From: Symbiodinium natans
Lineage: Eukaryota > Sar > Dinophyceae > Suessiales > Symbiodiniaceae
Direction of reading: 5' to 3'
NCBI GenBank assembly: GCA_905221605.1
Contig: CAJNDS010000779.1
Location: 985,001-1,049,000, forward strand
Length of the DNA stretch: 64,000 nt
Numbering within the stretch: position 1 is the stretch's first letter; each line of letters begins with the position of its first letter. This document shows positions 10,068 through 20,230 of this stretch, piece by piece. The position numbers and the translations under genes were made by a program. The notes under the pieces are model-generated. The model was not told the origin of the DNA. It was given only the letters and a program-made list of their open reading frames with translations, and did not search any database.

Positions 10068-10212
10068 GATTGCGTGCCGAGGCCGTCGTTGACGCCGGAC
10101 CGCCGAGCCCTGCTTCGCTCCCAGTCCGGCCCGCGCGCTGGCGCGCTGACGGCCATACCAGGCGAGCCGGCCACGACGTTGTCCCCACCCGTCATGCAGG
10201 TGGCACTTTCCC
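10068..10212 (+). pseudogene. Non-LTR retrotransposon fragment
   Basis: The plus strand reads DRRALLRSQSGPRAGALTAI then PGEPATTLSPPVMQVAL, a signature of the C-terminal region of a non-LTR element family common in dinoflagellates. The expected continuation (RRRLRLPLPLCANRC) is missing here but occurs on the minus strand near 14205, so the element has been broken and inverted. Confidence 0.7.
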
Positions 10213-10761
10213 ATTCACAGGCGTCGGACTCCGAAGTCCGCTTCGATGCATGGTTTGCGGCTTGCAGATGGCTTAGCGCGCGGCGTTTGTATCCCACTCT
10301 GGATCCTTGCGCTTGACAATTTTGGGAGACAAGCAAACATTTCCCCCAGCTCAGTTGTCAACTTGTCCAGCTCCTGTTCCAATCTGGCGCTGCAGCCGTC
10401 GTGAGAACCGTCCCACCGCGAACAATTGTGCTGAGTCCAGATCGCTCACTTTCAAACGTCACCGTGGAGGAGATGGCCCCATTGTTTCTGACCATAACAC
10501 ATGGTCGTTCGAAGACAAGTCTCTCTCGAGAACATTGTTCGGCTGCTGCGACCTCTCGGAATCAGCGTCCGAATTGTGTATACCATTTGGCCGCAACTCA
10601 GTGCTCGTCCGATTGTGATTGCTGTAAGTTGGCCTGGATCGCTCCGAATCTGCATCGGATGGATGTGATCCAATGGGTGATGGAGACGCAGGGTTTGTGC
10701 GACAGCTGGGCCCATCTGGGCCCTGAGAAATCCTGAGAAACACGTTCCGAATCATTTTTTT

Positions 10762-10983
10762 TTGCTGCGATCCAGCGCCAGGGCCGCTTACGTCGCCCGC
10801 TGGTCAGCCCTCCTCTCCTTTGCAGCCGCGCGGGCACTGGCCGCGAGTCTTCTCTCGCTGCCCCTCGCCAACGCGGCCAATGTTGATGGGGAAGCCTTGG
10901 AGTTGAGCGACCTCCTGGGCGCTGCCGCCTCTGAAGCAGCCCCACCCCCACCAGTCCCGAGCCGCTTGCCTCTCCGCACCTGA
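10762..10983 (+). pseudogene. Inverted C-terminal tail of a non-LTR retrotransposon ORF
   Basis: The plus strand encodes the element's final segment: RAAYVARWSALLSFAAARAL, then ASLLSLPLANAANVDG, ending SRLPLRT and a TGA stop. It belongs after the segment at 11071-11817, which is on the minus strand, so this tail is inverted relative to its body. TTTTTGCTGC at 10759-10768 and its complement at 11061-11070 mark the likely breakpoints. Confidence 0.75.
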
Positions 10984-11070
10984 CGGGCCCTGGACCTCCG
11001 TCCTCCCCGCCCCGCCCCTCCCGAACCATTAGGTGCACAGGGACCGCGAACCCTCATGCAGCAGCAAAAA

Positions 11071-11817
11071 GGAGTGAGGGGAGGGGCTGCGCGGGAGCGG
11101 CTACGGGCGAGGAGTCGGATGAACTGGGCTGCCTCCTCGCTGCATCGCCCTCCGAGCTCAATCCCGACCACAACGAGCCGGCACCGTGCGGAGCGGAGGA
11201 GCTCGGGGTATGTCCGCTCTTTGGCCTTGCGAGCGACGCGCAGGGCAGCTCCGGCTGTGAGGCGTTGGTGACGGCGAGCCTGCCCTGCCGAGTCCAAAGC
11301 TGACACGAGCGTGGTGTCGACTGCCAACTGGGCGCCACTCCAAAGGGGAAGGCCGTTGGCGATGACCTCTATGCGCCGCTCGTCCTGCCGTTGGACAACG
11401 AGGTTGAGGTCGCGCAGTAGCACGTTGGTGGCGACAGTGGCCCCGGCCTTTCTGCAGACACGAGCGGCAGCTCGCTCGAGCGGGACAGCGCGCGAGCGCA
11501 ACAAACCCGAGCGTGGGCAAGAAGCACGGTGGTCGCCAAAAGCATCCAAGCGGCGCCGACACGGGCGCAGGGCAGGAACCAGGGGCAGTTGCAGGCGCAG
11601 GCGGCGTAGCAACGGCACTCGGAAGAGAGCCGGTTCGAGCCGCACCCACCTCGGGGGAGGTGGGCAAGGCCGTGAAAACTCTGGATGCGAAGGGGCCGGA
11701 CTGGGAGTCAAGCAGCGCTTGTGAGGGGACGTCCAGCCTCTGTGCCAGGGAGCCCGCGAATGCCGTGTCAAGGACGTGAGACGCTTTGCGCTGCCAGCCT
11801 CGAGTGAAGTCATTCCG
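11071..11817 (-). pseudogene. Non-LTR retrotransposon ORF fragment (frameshifted)
   Basis: Reading minus from 11817: GWQRKASHVLDTAFAGSLAQ, LLDSQSGPFASRVFTALPTS, then a frameshift near 11645 into RLEPALFRVPLLRRLRL, a Cys/His patch CRRRLDAFGDHRASCPRSG, then RRIEVIANGLPLW and CRLVVVGIELGG. These are hallmarks of the C-terminal half of this element's polyprotein. The 394-residue open frame over this stretch is not one gene: it switches element frame at one end and reads the inverted tail antisense at the other. Confidence 0.75.
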
Positions 11818-12599
11818 AATCTGCATCCGATCGCGGCGAGACCGTGATCGCGACGATGAAGATGTGACATCGTCCGCGCGTCGATTTGACATCGGAGTCG
11901 ATGGGGCCAAATCTGGGCGAGGCGGTACAAGGCCACTATCCATGCTGTCATCCGTAAGTTATGTGTTTGCACACAATCAGGGCTGGAGATGCGATGTCCA
12001 GCTACCCTTGGTACATTGCCACCTACGGGCTCACACGTTCAAACAGCGACTGGGAAGATCATGCTGACGAGCGGTTGTTGCTGCGGCAAGCTCGTGACAT
12101 TGAGCGTCCGATGTTTACAAAAAAAACACACGTGGGCATGGGCCGTTTTGTGGATGAGTTTTTTTGTTTTTTTTCGCGGACCTGCTGCAGCCGTGCCGAG
12201 GGCGGTCTCGGCAATGGCCACTTGGATGAAAGCAAGTCGGCGGGACACAAACCAGTGCTACCACACGCATGGGCTGCTTCGATTTCGCAGGCCCGCCTAA
12301 ACCCGTCAGCCGATTTGTAGGTTGCCACGTTTCTTTTCAAGCAGGATGCGTACATCGATACCTTCACGCGGAAATATTTGGAGGAAATTAGGGCCTATAT
12401 AGACTTCCATGATACGACACAGCGGCTGCACTAGGGAAACGTGGCTGCGCAATACCCACCCTTTCTCCTTTCGGTGATTCTCATACAAGCAAGTATTATT
12501 AAGAATCACCGAAATGGATTGAACTTGCAAACCCGTTTTCACCAACTCACAGCCTAGCCTGCAAAGTCGATCCCTGTTGCTACATAGGACCTCGTGCAC

Positions 12600-13470
12600 A
12601 CTAGGTTGAGCGAAGGCCCAGCCACTAACGGGACGCAGCCACACGAACGGTTACTGGCCTTCCTCGACTACCTATACGTTCTTACACACGATGCGGAGCT
12701 TGCTTGCCCCGCACGCGATGTCGTCGTGCAGGCCATCGAGACCCACTGCCGCATAGCGTCCAACGAGAGCAAAACCAAGCTATTCCGCTTCGCCGGTGGG
12801 CCCGCGCCAGGGCTTCACTGACTTGGGGCAAGGGTTGTGTGGCAGACCAGCCCCCCCCTGCGCGCGGCGTTGTCGTCCTGGGCATGCCCCCTGGCCAATT
12901 TTTCGCGGGCTTGGTCGGGGAGACGCATGTGCGAAGAGCAGCTCTTGCTCGACCAACTCCCCCGAGCTCCCCGAACTCCCCGATCTCCAGTGCGCTTGGC
13001 TCGTGCTCGCCCAGTGTTTACTGGGCCGGTGCTGACGCCTGCCCGTCATTCAGGCCCGCTGCCCGGACGCGGCGCGGACCTGCGTTGAGGCCTTGGAGCA
13101 GGCCCGGGAAGACACCGCACCCTGCCTCCGCAGCGCCGCGGACACTAGACGGCTCCAAGCTGAAAGTAGGCTGACTGCCATTGTTGGTCGGCACTGGCTG
13201 CTGGTGCCCGCCCGACTGCCCTGGACGCGGACGATGCAGGCTTCGCGACGGGCCTCATGGCTGGCAGCGGCTCGCGTCGCAAACTCGCAACCTCTACTAC
13301 CGCGACTGCATGCTGCCGCCCTCCCTGACGCCCCGCCGCCAGGCCCTGCTGAGCACGTCTGCGAGCCGTATGTGGCGAGCAACATAACTTACAAGCGGGT
13401 TGGCTGCGATCATCTGCCATCGCAGTCCTGCGCTGCCCAGACACCTCACTGATCCGCGCTCCCTGAACAC
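12600..13470 (+). pseudogene. Non-LTR retrotransposon reverse transcriptase fragment (decayed)
   Basis: The plus strand shows a reverse transcriptase palm region and following domain in shifting frames: ERLLAFLDYLYVLTHDAE, IASNESKTKLFRFAGGPAPG, SPPLRAALSSWACPLANF, ELPELPDLQCAWLVLAQ, then LYYRDCMLPPSLTPRRQALL. The family's FLDD catalytic box reads FLDY here, so an essential Asp is lost as well as the frame. At least three frameshifts. Confidence 0.75.
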
Positions 13471-13989
13471 GGCGATGCACCCATCCCGCGCAGCTGGCCC
13501 AGCGGATCGGCGGGTTCAGCCTCCACTCGGCATGCTCTCATCGGTTTGCAGCACATTGGGTTTCAGCTTCCGGGTGTGACACTCGGGTGTTTGGCTCAGG
13601 TTCGCGTGCATGCAACCTTCCGCCCGTCCGACTCTTATTACCCACACTTGCTGCCCTGTGTCCGAGGATGGATGGCCCAGCACGATGCGGCGTTGCGCGA
13701 CGCGTGTGCGCGCCAGGGTGTGCTGATATTGGTCCGGATGTGGTGAAGAGACTGCGCGGGGGGCCGTGCAAGACTGTGATAGATTAGGCATACGATGCGC
13801 TCCTCACCTTAATTCCCAACGACGCCCCCAAACCACCATGAACCACCACCATCGTTGTTGTGTTGCAACCAGGTCGCGTGGCCGGTGCAAGGGAGGGGTT
13901 GACTTCGTGGCTCTTGCCGCAAACATGCAGTGGGCGCCTGATCCCAGCTCGCGCTCGACGCCACCCCGCGCCGACACCCAGCCGGTTCT

Positions 13990-14205
13990 GCCGTTGGCCG
14001 CCGCCGCCCAGAGCCAGGCGCTGCCGTTACCCGGTTGGTCGTCGTCGGTGTCGAGGTTGGCGGGAAAACAAATCTGGACCGAAGTTCCACAATTTTCGCT
14101 TTGCGAGCCAGGGCGTGGTCGCCAAATGCATGAACGCCCTTCTCCACATCCGGGTGGGTCACAACGGTTGGCACAGAGGGGCAGTGGGAGGCGCAGGCGG
14201 CGGCG
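13990..14205 (-). pseudogene. Non-LTR retrotransposon fragment
   Basis: The minus strand starts RRRLRLPLPLCANRC and, after a frameshift, continues EKGVHAFGDHALARKAKIVE, the Cys/His region of the same element type. It is head-to-head with the plus-strand fragment that starts at 14221. Confidence 0.65.
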
Positions 14206-14220
14206 CTCCGGGTACCGCTG

Positions 14221-14457
14221 CGCTCGGGTCGTCCTGGGCACTCTTGTCGGCCACCCGGAGTTCGTTTCCGCATGGGCTGCGCAGCGGATGCGGACCGATG
14301 GGAGCTCCTACACGAGTTGCCGCAGCTCCCAGATCTGCAGTGCGTGTGGCTCCTCCTGGCGATATATGCCTCGCTGCAGGCTAGCCATGCGCTACGGACT
14401 GTGCCCCCGCATGCCGTGGCCACCTATGCGCAGGCGCACGACGCTGCCGTCTAGGAG
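14221..14457 (+). pseudogene. Non-LTR retrotransposon fragment
   Basis: The plus strand reads RVVLGTLVGHPEFVSAWAAQ then, after a frameshift, ELLHELPQLPDLQCVWLLLA and SHALRTVPPHAVATYAQAHD, ending at a TAG. It corresponds to the region after the polymerase palm, like the QLPDLQC part of the copy at 12.6-13.5 kb. Confidence 0.7.
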
Positions 14458-14886
14458 ACTTTGCAACTCTGCCTTGGTCGATTTGCACGGGGAGCAGGCT
14501 GCGCGGCAGCTGCAGTTGGACGACGGGCACTGGCCTGACCCCGCCCGCAGTAGGCGCCGACCCACCGCCCTGCCCCGCCCCCGAACGAGACTCGCGATGG
14601 CGCGAAAAGGTGGCGAAACAACGAAAAGTTACGTTGAAGCCAGAAGCCTCAGAGGCCTTGGCATGACTTCTGCCACACGCACTATGTTTGGATGGCTGGC
14701 CCCCCCAGTCCCATCGCGTTGCCTAGGCCGAAGGTGGGGAACAAGGCGACCAACTCATGCCGGCCATGTTCTCCCTAAGCTTCGCCCCGCGCTCAGGGAC
14801 CTGCAGGCTGTGCCTCGACGCGTACGCATACATCCTCACATCGCCCGTTAGGGCCATCGAGCTGTACCAACGCCTCGAGCACTAGT

Positions 14887-15050
14887 GTGCGCGACCTCCA
14901 TGTTCTCACTGAGCGCCAGGATGAGCGTCGCATCGAGGTCATCGCCTATGGACTCCCGCTCTGGGGGGGGGGGGGGGGGGGGTGGTTCCGTTGGCTCTTG
15001 ACACCACCCTTGCCCCTCTGACGGCCGCCGGTGCCCCGTCGCGCGCGCGC
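14887..15050 (+). pseudogene. Non-LTR retrotransposon fragment interrupted by a G tract
   Basis: The plus strand reads VRDLHVLTERQDERRIEVIA then YGLPLWG, a run of 20 G (14963-14982), then ALDTTLAPLTAAGAPSRA. Homologous to RQDERRIEVIANGLPLW in the fragment at 11.1-11.8 kb. The homopolymer sits where the family has Ser/Gly codons after LW. Confidence 0.65.
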
Positions 15051-15066
15051 GCGCGCGCGTCAGGTC

Positions 15067-15748
15067 ATGCATGCGGCAATAAGAAAAGAAAAGGAAAAAG
15101 CCGCACAAACGAACGCACACTATTCATATTCTCACGCCCATATAACTCTTTTGTTTCGGGCGTGCAATTTGTGCGTTCATGACTTCGTTCATATGTTCAC
15201 ACACGGGCTGATAATAATACTATTCATGCGCCCGTGTATTCACATTATTCTCTTGTTTCGTTCTCACTCTTTTAATATTGGATTTCACGCATCATTTCAT
15301 TCTTTGTAAATCCAAAAATAAAATAGTGTTCTCTTCACTGTTATCTTATTGTTTACACGGGCTTACAAGGGCGCACGCATGCATTCACTCACTGCGTTCT
15401 CTCATTTATCGCGCGAAGTAAAGCGCCCGTGTAATGATATAATTATCTGGTGTCGTTCACTCCGTTCTCTCGTTTTCTTGTTTCGTTCGTAATTTAATAG
15501 GGCTTTTCTCGCGCTCTTTTCTTTCACTTGAAAAAGCCATATTGAATTTACTCTCTTCACTTTATTATATTATTATTACTGGGTGTATAAGGACGTACTA
15601 CGTTCATAGTTTGTTCATACATTCACTCATTAATTCATATCGTTCGCTTATAAACGAACGCAAATTACTTGTTCACTCTGTTCACGCGTCCTTCGCTTCC
15701 TTTGCGTTCGTGCATTCACACGGCTCATGAACTCACTCTCTCTGGACG
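15067..15748. other. AT-rich insert flanked by direct repeats
   Basis: About 680 bp clearly richer in A+T than its surroundings, with repeated GCGCCCGTGT/CACGGGC words. On each side lies GCGCGCGCGTCAGGTCA (about 15050-15066 and 15749-15765). It splits GC-rich retroelement-like sequence. It could be an insertion with a 17-bp duplication; no coding frame or inverted ends were recognised. Confidence 0.4.
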
Positions 15749-15769
15749 CGCGCGCGTCAGGTCAAGGAG

Positions 15770-16700
15770 CGGACGCTGCACGGCATGGGCCGCGCCTGCA
15801 ACCGCCCGCGCCGCGGGCTCGGGCGCCACCTATGGAGCCGAGACTGCCTGGATCTGGAAAAAGGAGTGTGGGGAGACAACAAAAGGACCTGGAGGTGAAT
15901 TGGCGATGAACTCTGGCGAACCGAAAGGGGTGCCAAGCACCATGATAAGCAAGCAGGCGAGGCAGGCTCAGGCTGAGAGGCTCAGGCAGAGAGGCTCAGG
16001 CAGGCAATCATCAGAAGGGAAACTGTATCGAAGTCTTGTCTCTATTTTCAGCTCAGGCGGGCAGCTGTGCAGTGGGTCAGGCGGATGAGCGATGATTTGC
16101 ACTCGGCAGGCGGCGTTGATGCCGCATGCGTGCGTCAGCTGCACTTACGGTCTGTAGGCGGTATTCGCGCCAGGGTGTTTGCACATTTGCGGCTGCTCTG
16201 CATGTTTGGTGTTATCAGCTTTCAAGTTCCCACCTGACAAGTGGGGTTGCTAAATTCTAAGGAGAAAGTGGCCCGCATATCCCGCATCACGTGACGCAAC
16301 ACACTTCCGAACAGCCTCACTTCAACATGCACTTCTGGCTTGCACAGCGCACCCAAAGACACCCCAGCGTTGGAGGAGAACCATGTTGTCGCTGCACCGA
16401 TGCAGCACAGATCCTTTCATCAATTCTGCACGCGCTCACGCAACATCAATTTCGTTGCGCACGTTTGCCATGCTTCAGCGGCTTGTGAGATGTGAGACGC
16501 TAAGACATTTTAAGATGCGAGATGTGCCTGTTTTGCTCGTGCCTGCAAAGGCACTGCCGCAGTTTGATATGTCTCCGTCTCCGTCATGCATAGTTTTGTG
16601 GTTGCCCAATCCACACAAGTGCATGCAATGCGCCGAACTTGTACAACAAGTGCTGCAACCATGCTTTGTTCATCTCATTTGTGGTTTTGCGTGATTCGGT
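15770..16700. other. No recognisable gene
   Basis: Short open frames only, plus imperfect AGGCAGGCTCAGGC/AGAGGCTCAGGC direct repeats near 15955-16005. Nothing else stands out. Confidence 0.5.
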
Positions 16701-16730
16701 CCGAACGGTGAATCTGTTCCAGCTGGCCAA

Positions 16731-16870
16731 TCACGCTGCCTGCGAGACCATGCGCGACCACGCACGAAGCAGCTCTACGGCGCTTCTTAACAGATCAGGC
16801 CGTTTGTTTGGAGACAGTTCTTTCGCATGAGCAAAGACTATCTCCAGGTCCGCCGACTCACTCTGACAGA
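16731..16870 (-). CDS. C-terminal exon of an unidentified gene
   Basis: After GCTGCAG the minus strand reads CQSESADLEIVFAHAKELSP, NKRPDLLRSAVELLRAWSRM and VSQAA, then a TGA. The composition is that of a helical, soluble domain. Probably the last exon of the gene whose previous exon is at 17027-17150. Family not recognised. Confidence 0.5.
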
Positions 16871-17026
16871 CTGCAGCAGTGGTGGCACGCATCAGAGCCT
16901 TGCCACAAAAGGCCAGCCGTAGACATGTGGTGCATGTTGGTGAGGACAACTTTGCAGGTCATTTGCGCGACGAGAGCAAGTTCCTTTCCCAGCTCATCCA
17001 ACCCGCAGGCCACAGGCGTGACTGAC

Positions 17027-17150
17027 CTGGCTGGGACTGGACGTCGGGTGGCCGCGGGTCTCGGGAGGTGCACCGTGAGGTTGGGAAGGCGGCCACGGTA
17101 GGGCGCGAAAGGTGAGGTAGCCTCATCAGCAGCCGGCGACACCGAGAACA
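17027..17150 (-). CDS. Exon of an unidentified gene
   Basis: 124 bp between acceptor TGCAG and a textbook donor CAG|GTCAGT. It encodes FSVSPAADEATSPFAPYRGR then LPNLTVHLPRPAATRRPVPA, a Pro-rich segment. Possibly joined to the exon at 16731-16870 through an intermediate block (ELGKELALVAQMTCK). Confidence 0.5.
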
Positions 17151-18177
17151 CTGCAAATGGAGGAAGAATGCCTGTCAGCCCCAGCTCGAAATCCCTCGCA
17201 TTCCAACATCACCATGTAGAAAAATTGGCAAGCAGTCAGGCGCTTTTTTCTCACGGCTCTTGGCACGTAGCATGGGTCTGCAGCTTGCATAGCCGCGCCA
17301 CTGAAACCCTAAATCCTAAACCTCTAAACACGCCTGCCAACCCTGACCCTAAGCCTTGCAGCTGATACGCTAGGTAGCCGGTAACCCAGCAACCATGCCA
17401 CCAGAGTTCCTTTCTTCTGATGACTTCGATGACGTCTGGTTCTGAAGGGTCTGGTGCTTAGGGCAACCGAAACCCCAGATCCTGCTCCCGATCCCTAAAC
17501 GCATGCTAAACCATGAACTCCTAAAGACCCAGTAGACCGTAAACCCTAAACCCTAAACCCCAATCCCCAAACCCTCAACCCATCTAAACCCTAAACCCTA
17601 AACCCTACACTTTTTGAGCCCAAGAGCCCTGAACCCTAAACCCCTCGCCGTGCACTCAGCTCGCGTGCAGCTTTCTGACCTTCGGATGCAACTTCGGCTA
17701 AGCCCTTGAAGCGATTCACAATGGTTTAGGGTTCAGCGTTTAAAAGTTCAGGGCTTGGAGGTTTCAAGGTTTTTTCAGGGTTGGGGATTACAGGTTGTTG
17801 CTTGCTTTGTTGAGCGGGAGGGAATTCTAAATTTAGGCTCCCCCTCATAGGCGTGACTTTTCAGGGAGGTCGGGCTGTTATAGGGCTGAGAAGGGGGTGA
17901 CTGGGTGAATGGCCTATATAGGGTTTACAACGTTTCGGGCTTACGGTCTGGATTTGATAGAGTTTGGAGTTTAGAGATCCGGCTTCAGGGCTTCAAAGGC
18001 CACAAGGCTTGACGAGCGAAGGGCGTCTCTCCACGGCCCCACATCACCCTAAACTCCAAACCCTAAACGTAAGGGTTTGAGATTTAGGGTTTAGGGTTTA
18101 GGATTTCGGGTTTCGGGTCCCTAAACCTTAGGGGTTTGGGATATGAGGCTTCCCTACGCCCCTGATCCCATCCCGGC

Positions 18178-19375
18178 CTACTCCTCGTCTGCGGGGAGGA
18201 CGTCCTTCACCTCCGAGCGCACATGGGGCTGCTCAGGGTTCACTGGGTGTCGGTTGTTGGGGTTCAACGCTCACCCTAAAGCCCTAAACCCTGCAACCCC
18301 AAAACCCTAAAAGCACAAAACCCTAAAGTTCGACAGCCCTAAAGCCCTAAAACCCTAAAATCCCGAGACCTCCGGGATGTAGTGCTCCATGAGGTTCCGG
18401 ATGCCCATGTTCAGCGTGACGCTGGACTTCGGGCATCCGGAGCAGGCACCTCAGAAATCGGAAGGAAGTCAGGGTTTAGCGTTTCGGGTTTAGGGTTTCG
18501 GGTTTAGGGTTTAGGGTTTAGGGTCTGGGATTCAGGGTGTAGGGTTTCGTGTTGAGGGGGCGGGGGTTTATGGCTGCGACCATTCTGCAAACCTGCAGCC
18601 CTCTAGATGAGGGTTTAGGGTTTAGGGTTTAGGGTTTAGGGTCTAGGGTTTAAGGTTTGGGGTTTAGGGTTTAGGGTCTAGGGTCTAGGGTCTAGGGTTT
18701 AGGGTTTAGGGTTTAGGGTTTAGGGTCGGTACATCAAAATGAGGGCATTATCAGTGTACAGGTACTGGCGGCTCCTGCTGCTTGGTGTTCTAAACGAACC
18801 CAAAAGCCCTAAATGCGCCAAAAGGGGCTAGAAACCCCACACCCTGAACCCGTAACCCCAAACCCTAAAACCCTAAAACCCTAAACCCTAAACCCTTAAA
18901 CCCTTAAACCCGAAAACCCTACAACCCTAAACCCCCTAAACCCTTAACAGGTTGATGGACTGCGGGCTGGAAGGAGTGGCAGCTCGGGCACCAATCATCC
19001 GCAGGTACAGCACGCCGCTGTCGTGGTCGAACCTGTCGAACTGCACGTCGCCCCCGTCCTGGTTCTCATGTTTGGTGACGACATGCACCTAGGATTCGAT
19101 AAGATCCTTACCTCGGATTCTAGAAGATCCCTAAAGCTTAGTAAGCGAATGCGATCTCTGCTAACCTGAGCTTGAACCATGAAAAAGGAAGAAGCCGGAG
19201 AGAGAGTCCGAACTATAACCCGAGCACAGCTGCATAAACTCTGAGCCCTGAAGCCCTAAACACACCCCAAACTTTGCCCTCCGTTTTATTTAGGGGAAGA
19301 TATGAAATCATGTGATCAACTGTCCTGCTGCACAAACGGCCGCACACGCTCTTCGAGCAGGTCCAGGATGCGACC
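18178..19375 (-). CDS. NFU1: NFU/NifU-like iron-sulfur cluster scaffold protein, 3' part of gene
   Basis: Four exons on the minus strand join in frame. 19325-19375 encodes [17 protein letters not shown]; 18992-19058 continues [20 protein letters not shown]; 18370-18449 supplies [20 protein letters not shown] then EHYIPE; 18178-18231 ends [17 protein letters not shown] and TAG. This is the NifU C-terminal domain: the R-P-x-x-Q-x-D-G-G-D start and the Cys-x-x-Cys pair that holds a transient Fe-S cluster are intact. NFU proteins pass clusters to mitochondrial or plastid apoproteins. The N-terminal exons, targeting peptide and start were not found. Introns carry telomere-like arrays. Donors are GA, GT and GT, all followed by AG|G or AG|C acceptors. 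Confidence 0.85.
18370..18449 (-). CDS. NFU1: NFU exon with the Cys-x-x-Cys cluster site
   Basis: 80 bp, acceptor CTGAG|GTGCC, donor CGGAG|GTCTC. It encodes [20 protein letters not shown] and EHYIPE, very close to the family consensus. The preceding intron starts GTGCCCG and this exon starts GTGCCTG, a short direct repeat across the intron. Confidence 0.88.
18478..18727. repeat. Telomere-like arrays in an NFU intron
   Basis: TTTAGGG/TCTAGGG heptamers at about 18480-18530 and 18607-18727, inside the intron between the NFU exons at 18992-19058 and 18370-18449. Confidence 0.9.
18836..18952. repeat. CCCTAAA array, opposite orientation
   Basis: CCCTAAA heptamers and octamers (CCCTAAAA), in the same NFU intron as the TTTAGGG arrays at 18.48-18.73 kb but inverted relative to them. 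Confidence 0.9.
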
Positions 19376-19406
19376 CTCCAATGGGAGGGTGGGTTTGAGG
19401 TGGCAT

Positions 19407-19550
19407 ACATGTGGGGTTTCCCGAAAATAAGGGGTACCTTTGTTTTTTTTTTTGTTTTTTTTTGGGGGGGGGGGGGGGTCCTATCATAGGAATACGTATT
19501 GCAGTTGCGCGTATATCAGGGGTACCCCTATTTGGGAGAGGCCCACATTG
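19407..19550. mobile_element. MITE-like element, family A, with T/G tract
   Basis: The left end GGGGTTTCCCGAAAATAAGG matches the inverted right end (CCTATTTGGGAGAGGCCCAC). The interior holds a T-rich tract and then a G tract (about 19441-19478). Related to the elements at 61-158 and 37615-37690. Confidence 0.5.
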
Positions 19551-19934
19551 GGCGGTCTTGGGGTATAGGCAAGTGTTTTTGGAGGGCTTTGCGGAGGCCT
19601 GTGGGCAGCCGTAGCAAGCATAGTCGACATGGGCACGTTTTTGTGAGAGGGCAAAGTGTGGCTCGGATGTCCAGGCCACATTACCTATGATAGGGGATAA
19701 CTGGTCAGTTCTCACAATACAATTAGCGTCCTCTTTTCGGGTACCCTAGATTTACAGGACCACACATAAGCGCAGTGTTACTGTTCTAACTGCATCATAT
19801 AAAGCACTTGGCGTGGTTGGGGCCTTTGGGTCTGAAGTCCCAAACAAATAAATCCAAGGCTTTCCGCCCTGCCTTTTCGAAGAGATGTCTGTAAAGGTCC
19901 CGTAGCCATCCACGAAGCATGTTTGGGTCCATGA

Positions 19935-20230
19935 AACAACCCTAAACCCTAAGCCCTAAACCCTAAACCCTCAACCCTAAACCCTCAACCCTAAACCCTA
20001 AACCCTGCACCCTAAACCCTCAACCCTAAACCCTCAACCCCAAAAGCCGACTCTCCACGCCTCGATGCTGTCAGGGTCCATGTTGGCTTGTGCCTCGCTT
20101 TGGTCGGGAGGCTTGAGTCCCTCGGGCGGCTAAAGGCTCTTCCTTTAGGGTTTAGGGTTTAGGGTTTAGGGTTTCAGGTTTAGGGTCTAGGGTCTAGGGT
20201 CTAGGGTCTAGGGGCTAGGGTAGGGTCTAG
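19935..20230. repeat. Telomere-like arrays in both orientations
   Basis: CCCTAAA/CCCTCAA heptamers at 19940-20045 and TTTAGGG/TCTAGGG at 20142-20230, separated by about 100 bp of unique sequence. Confidence 0.9.

Noticed and set aside
10788-11972. The 394-residue minus frame as one gene
   Set aside because: It mixes two frames of a dead retroelement and reads the inverted tail antisense.
13766-14851. The 361-residue plus frame as one protein
   Set aside because: Only a stretch near 14221-14300 matches the retroelement in this frame; the rest is antisense or out of frame.
18995-19180. Thr/Ser-rich minus frame over the NFU exon
   Set aside because: A frame shadow; the neighbouring frame encodes the DGGD segment of NFU.
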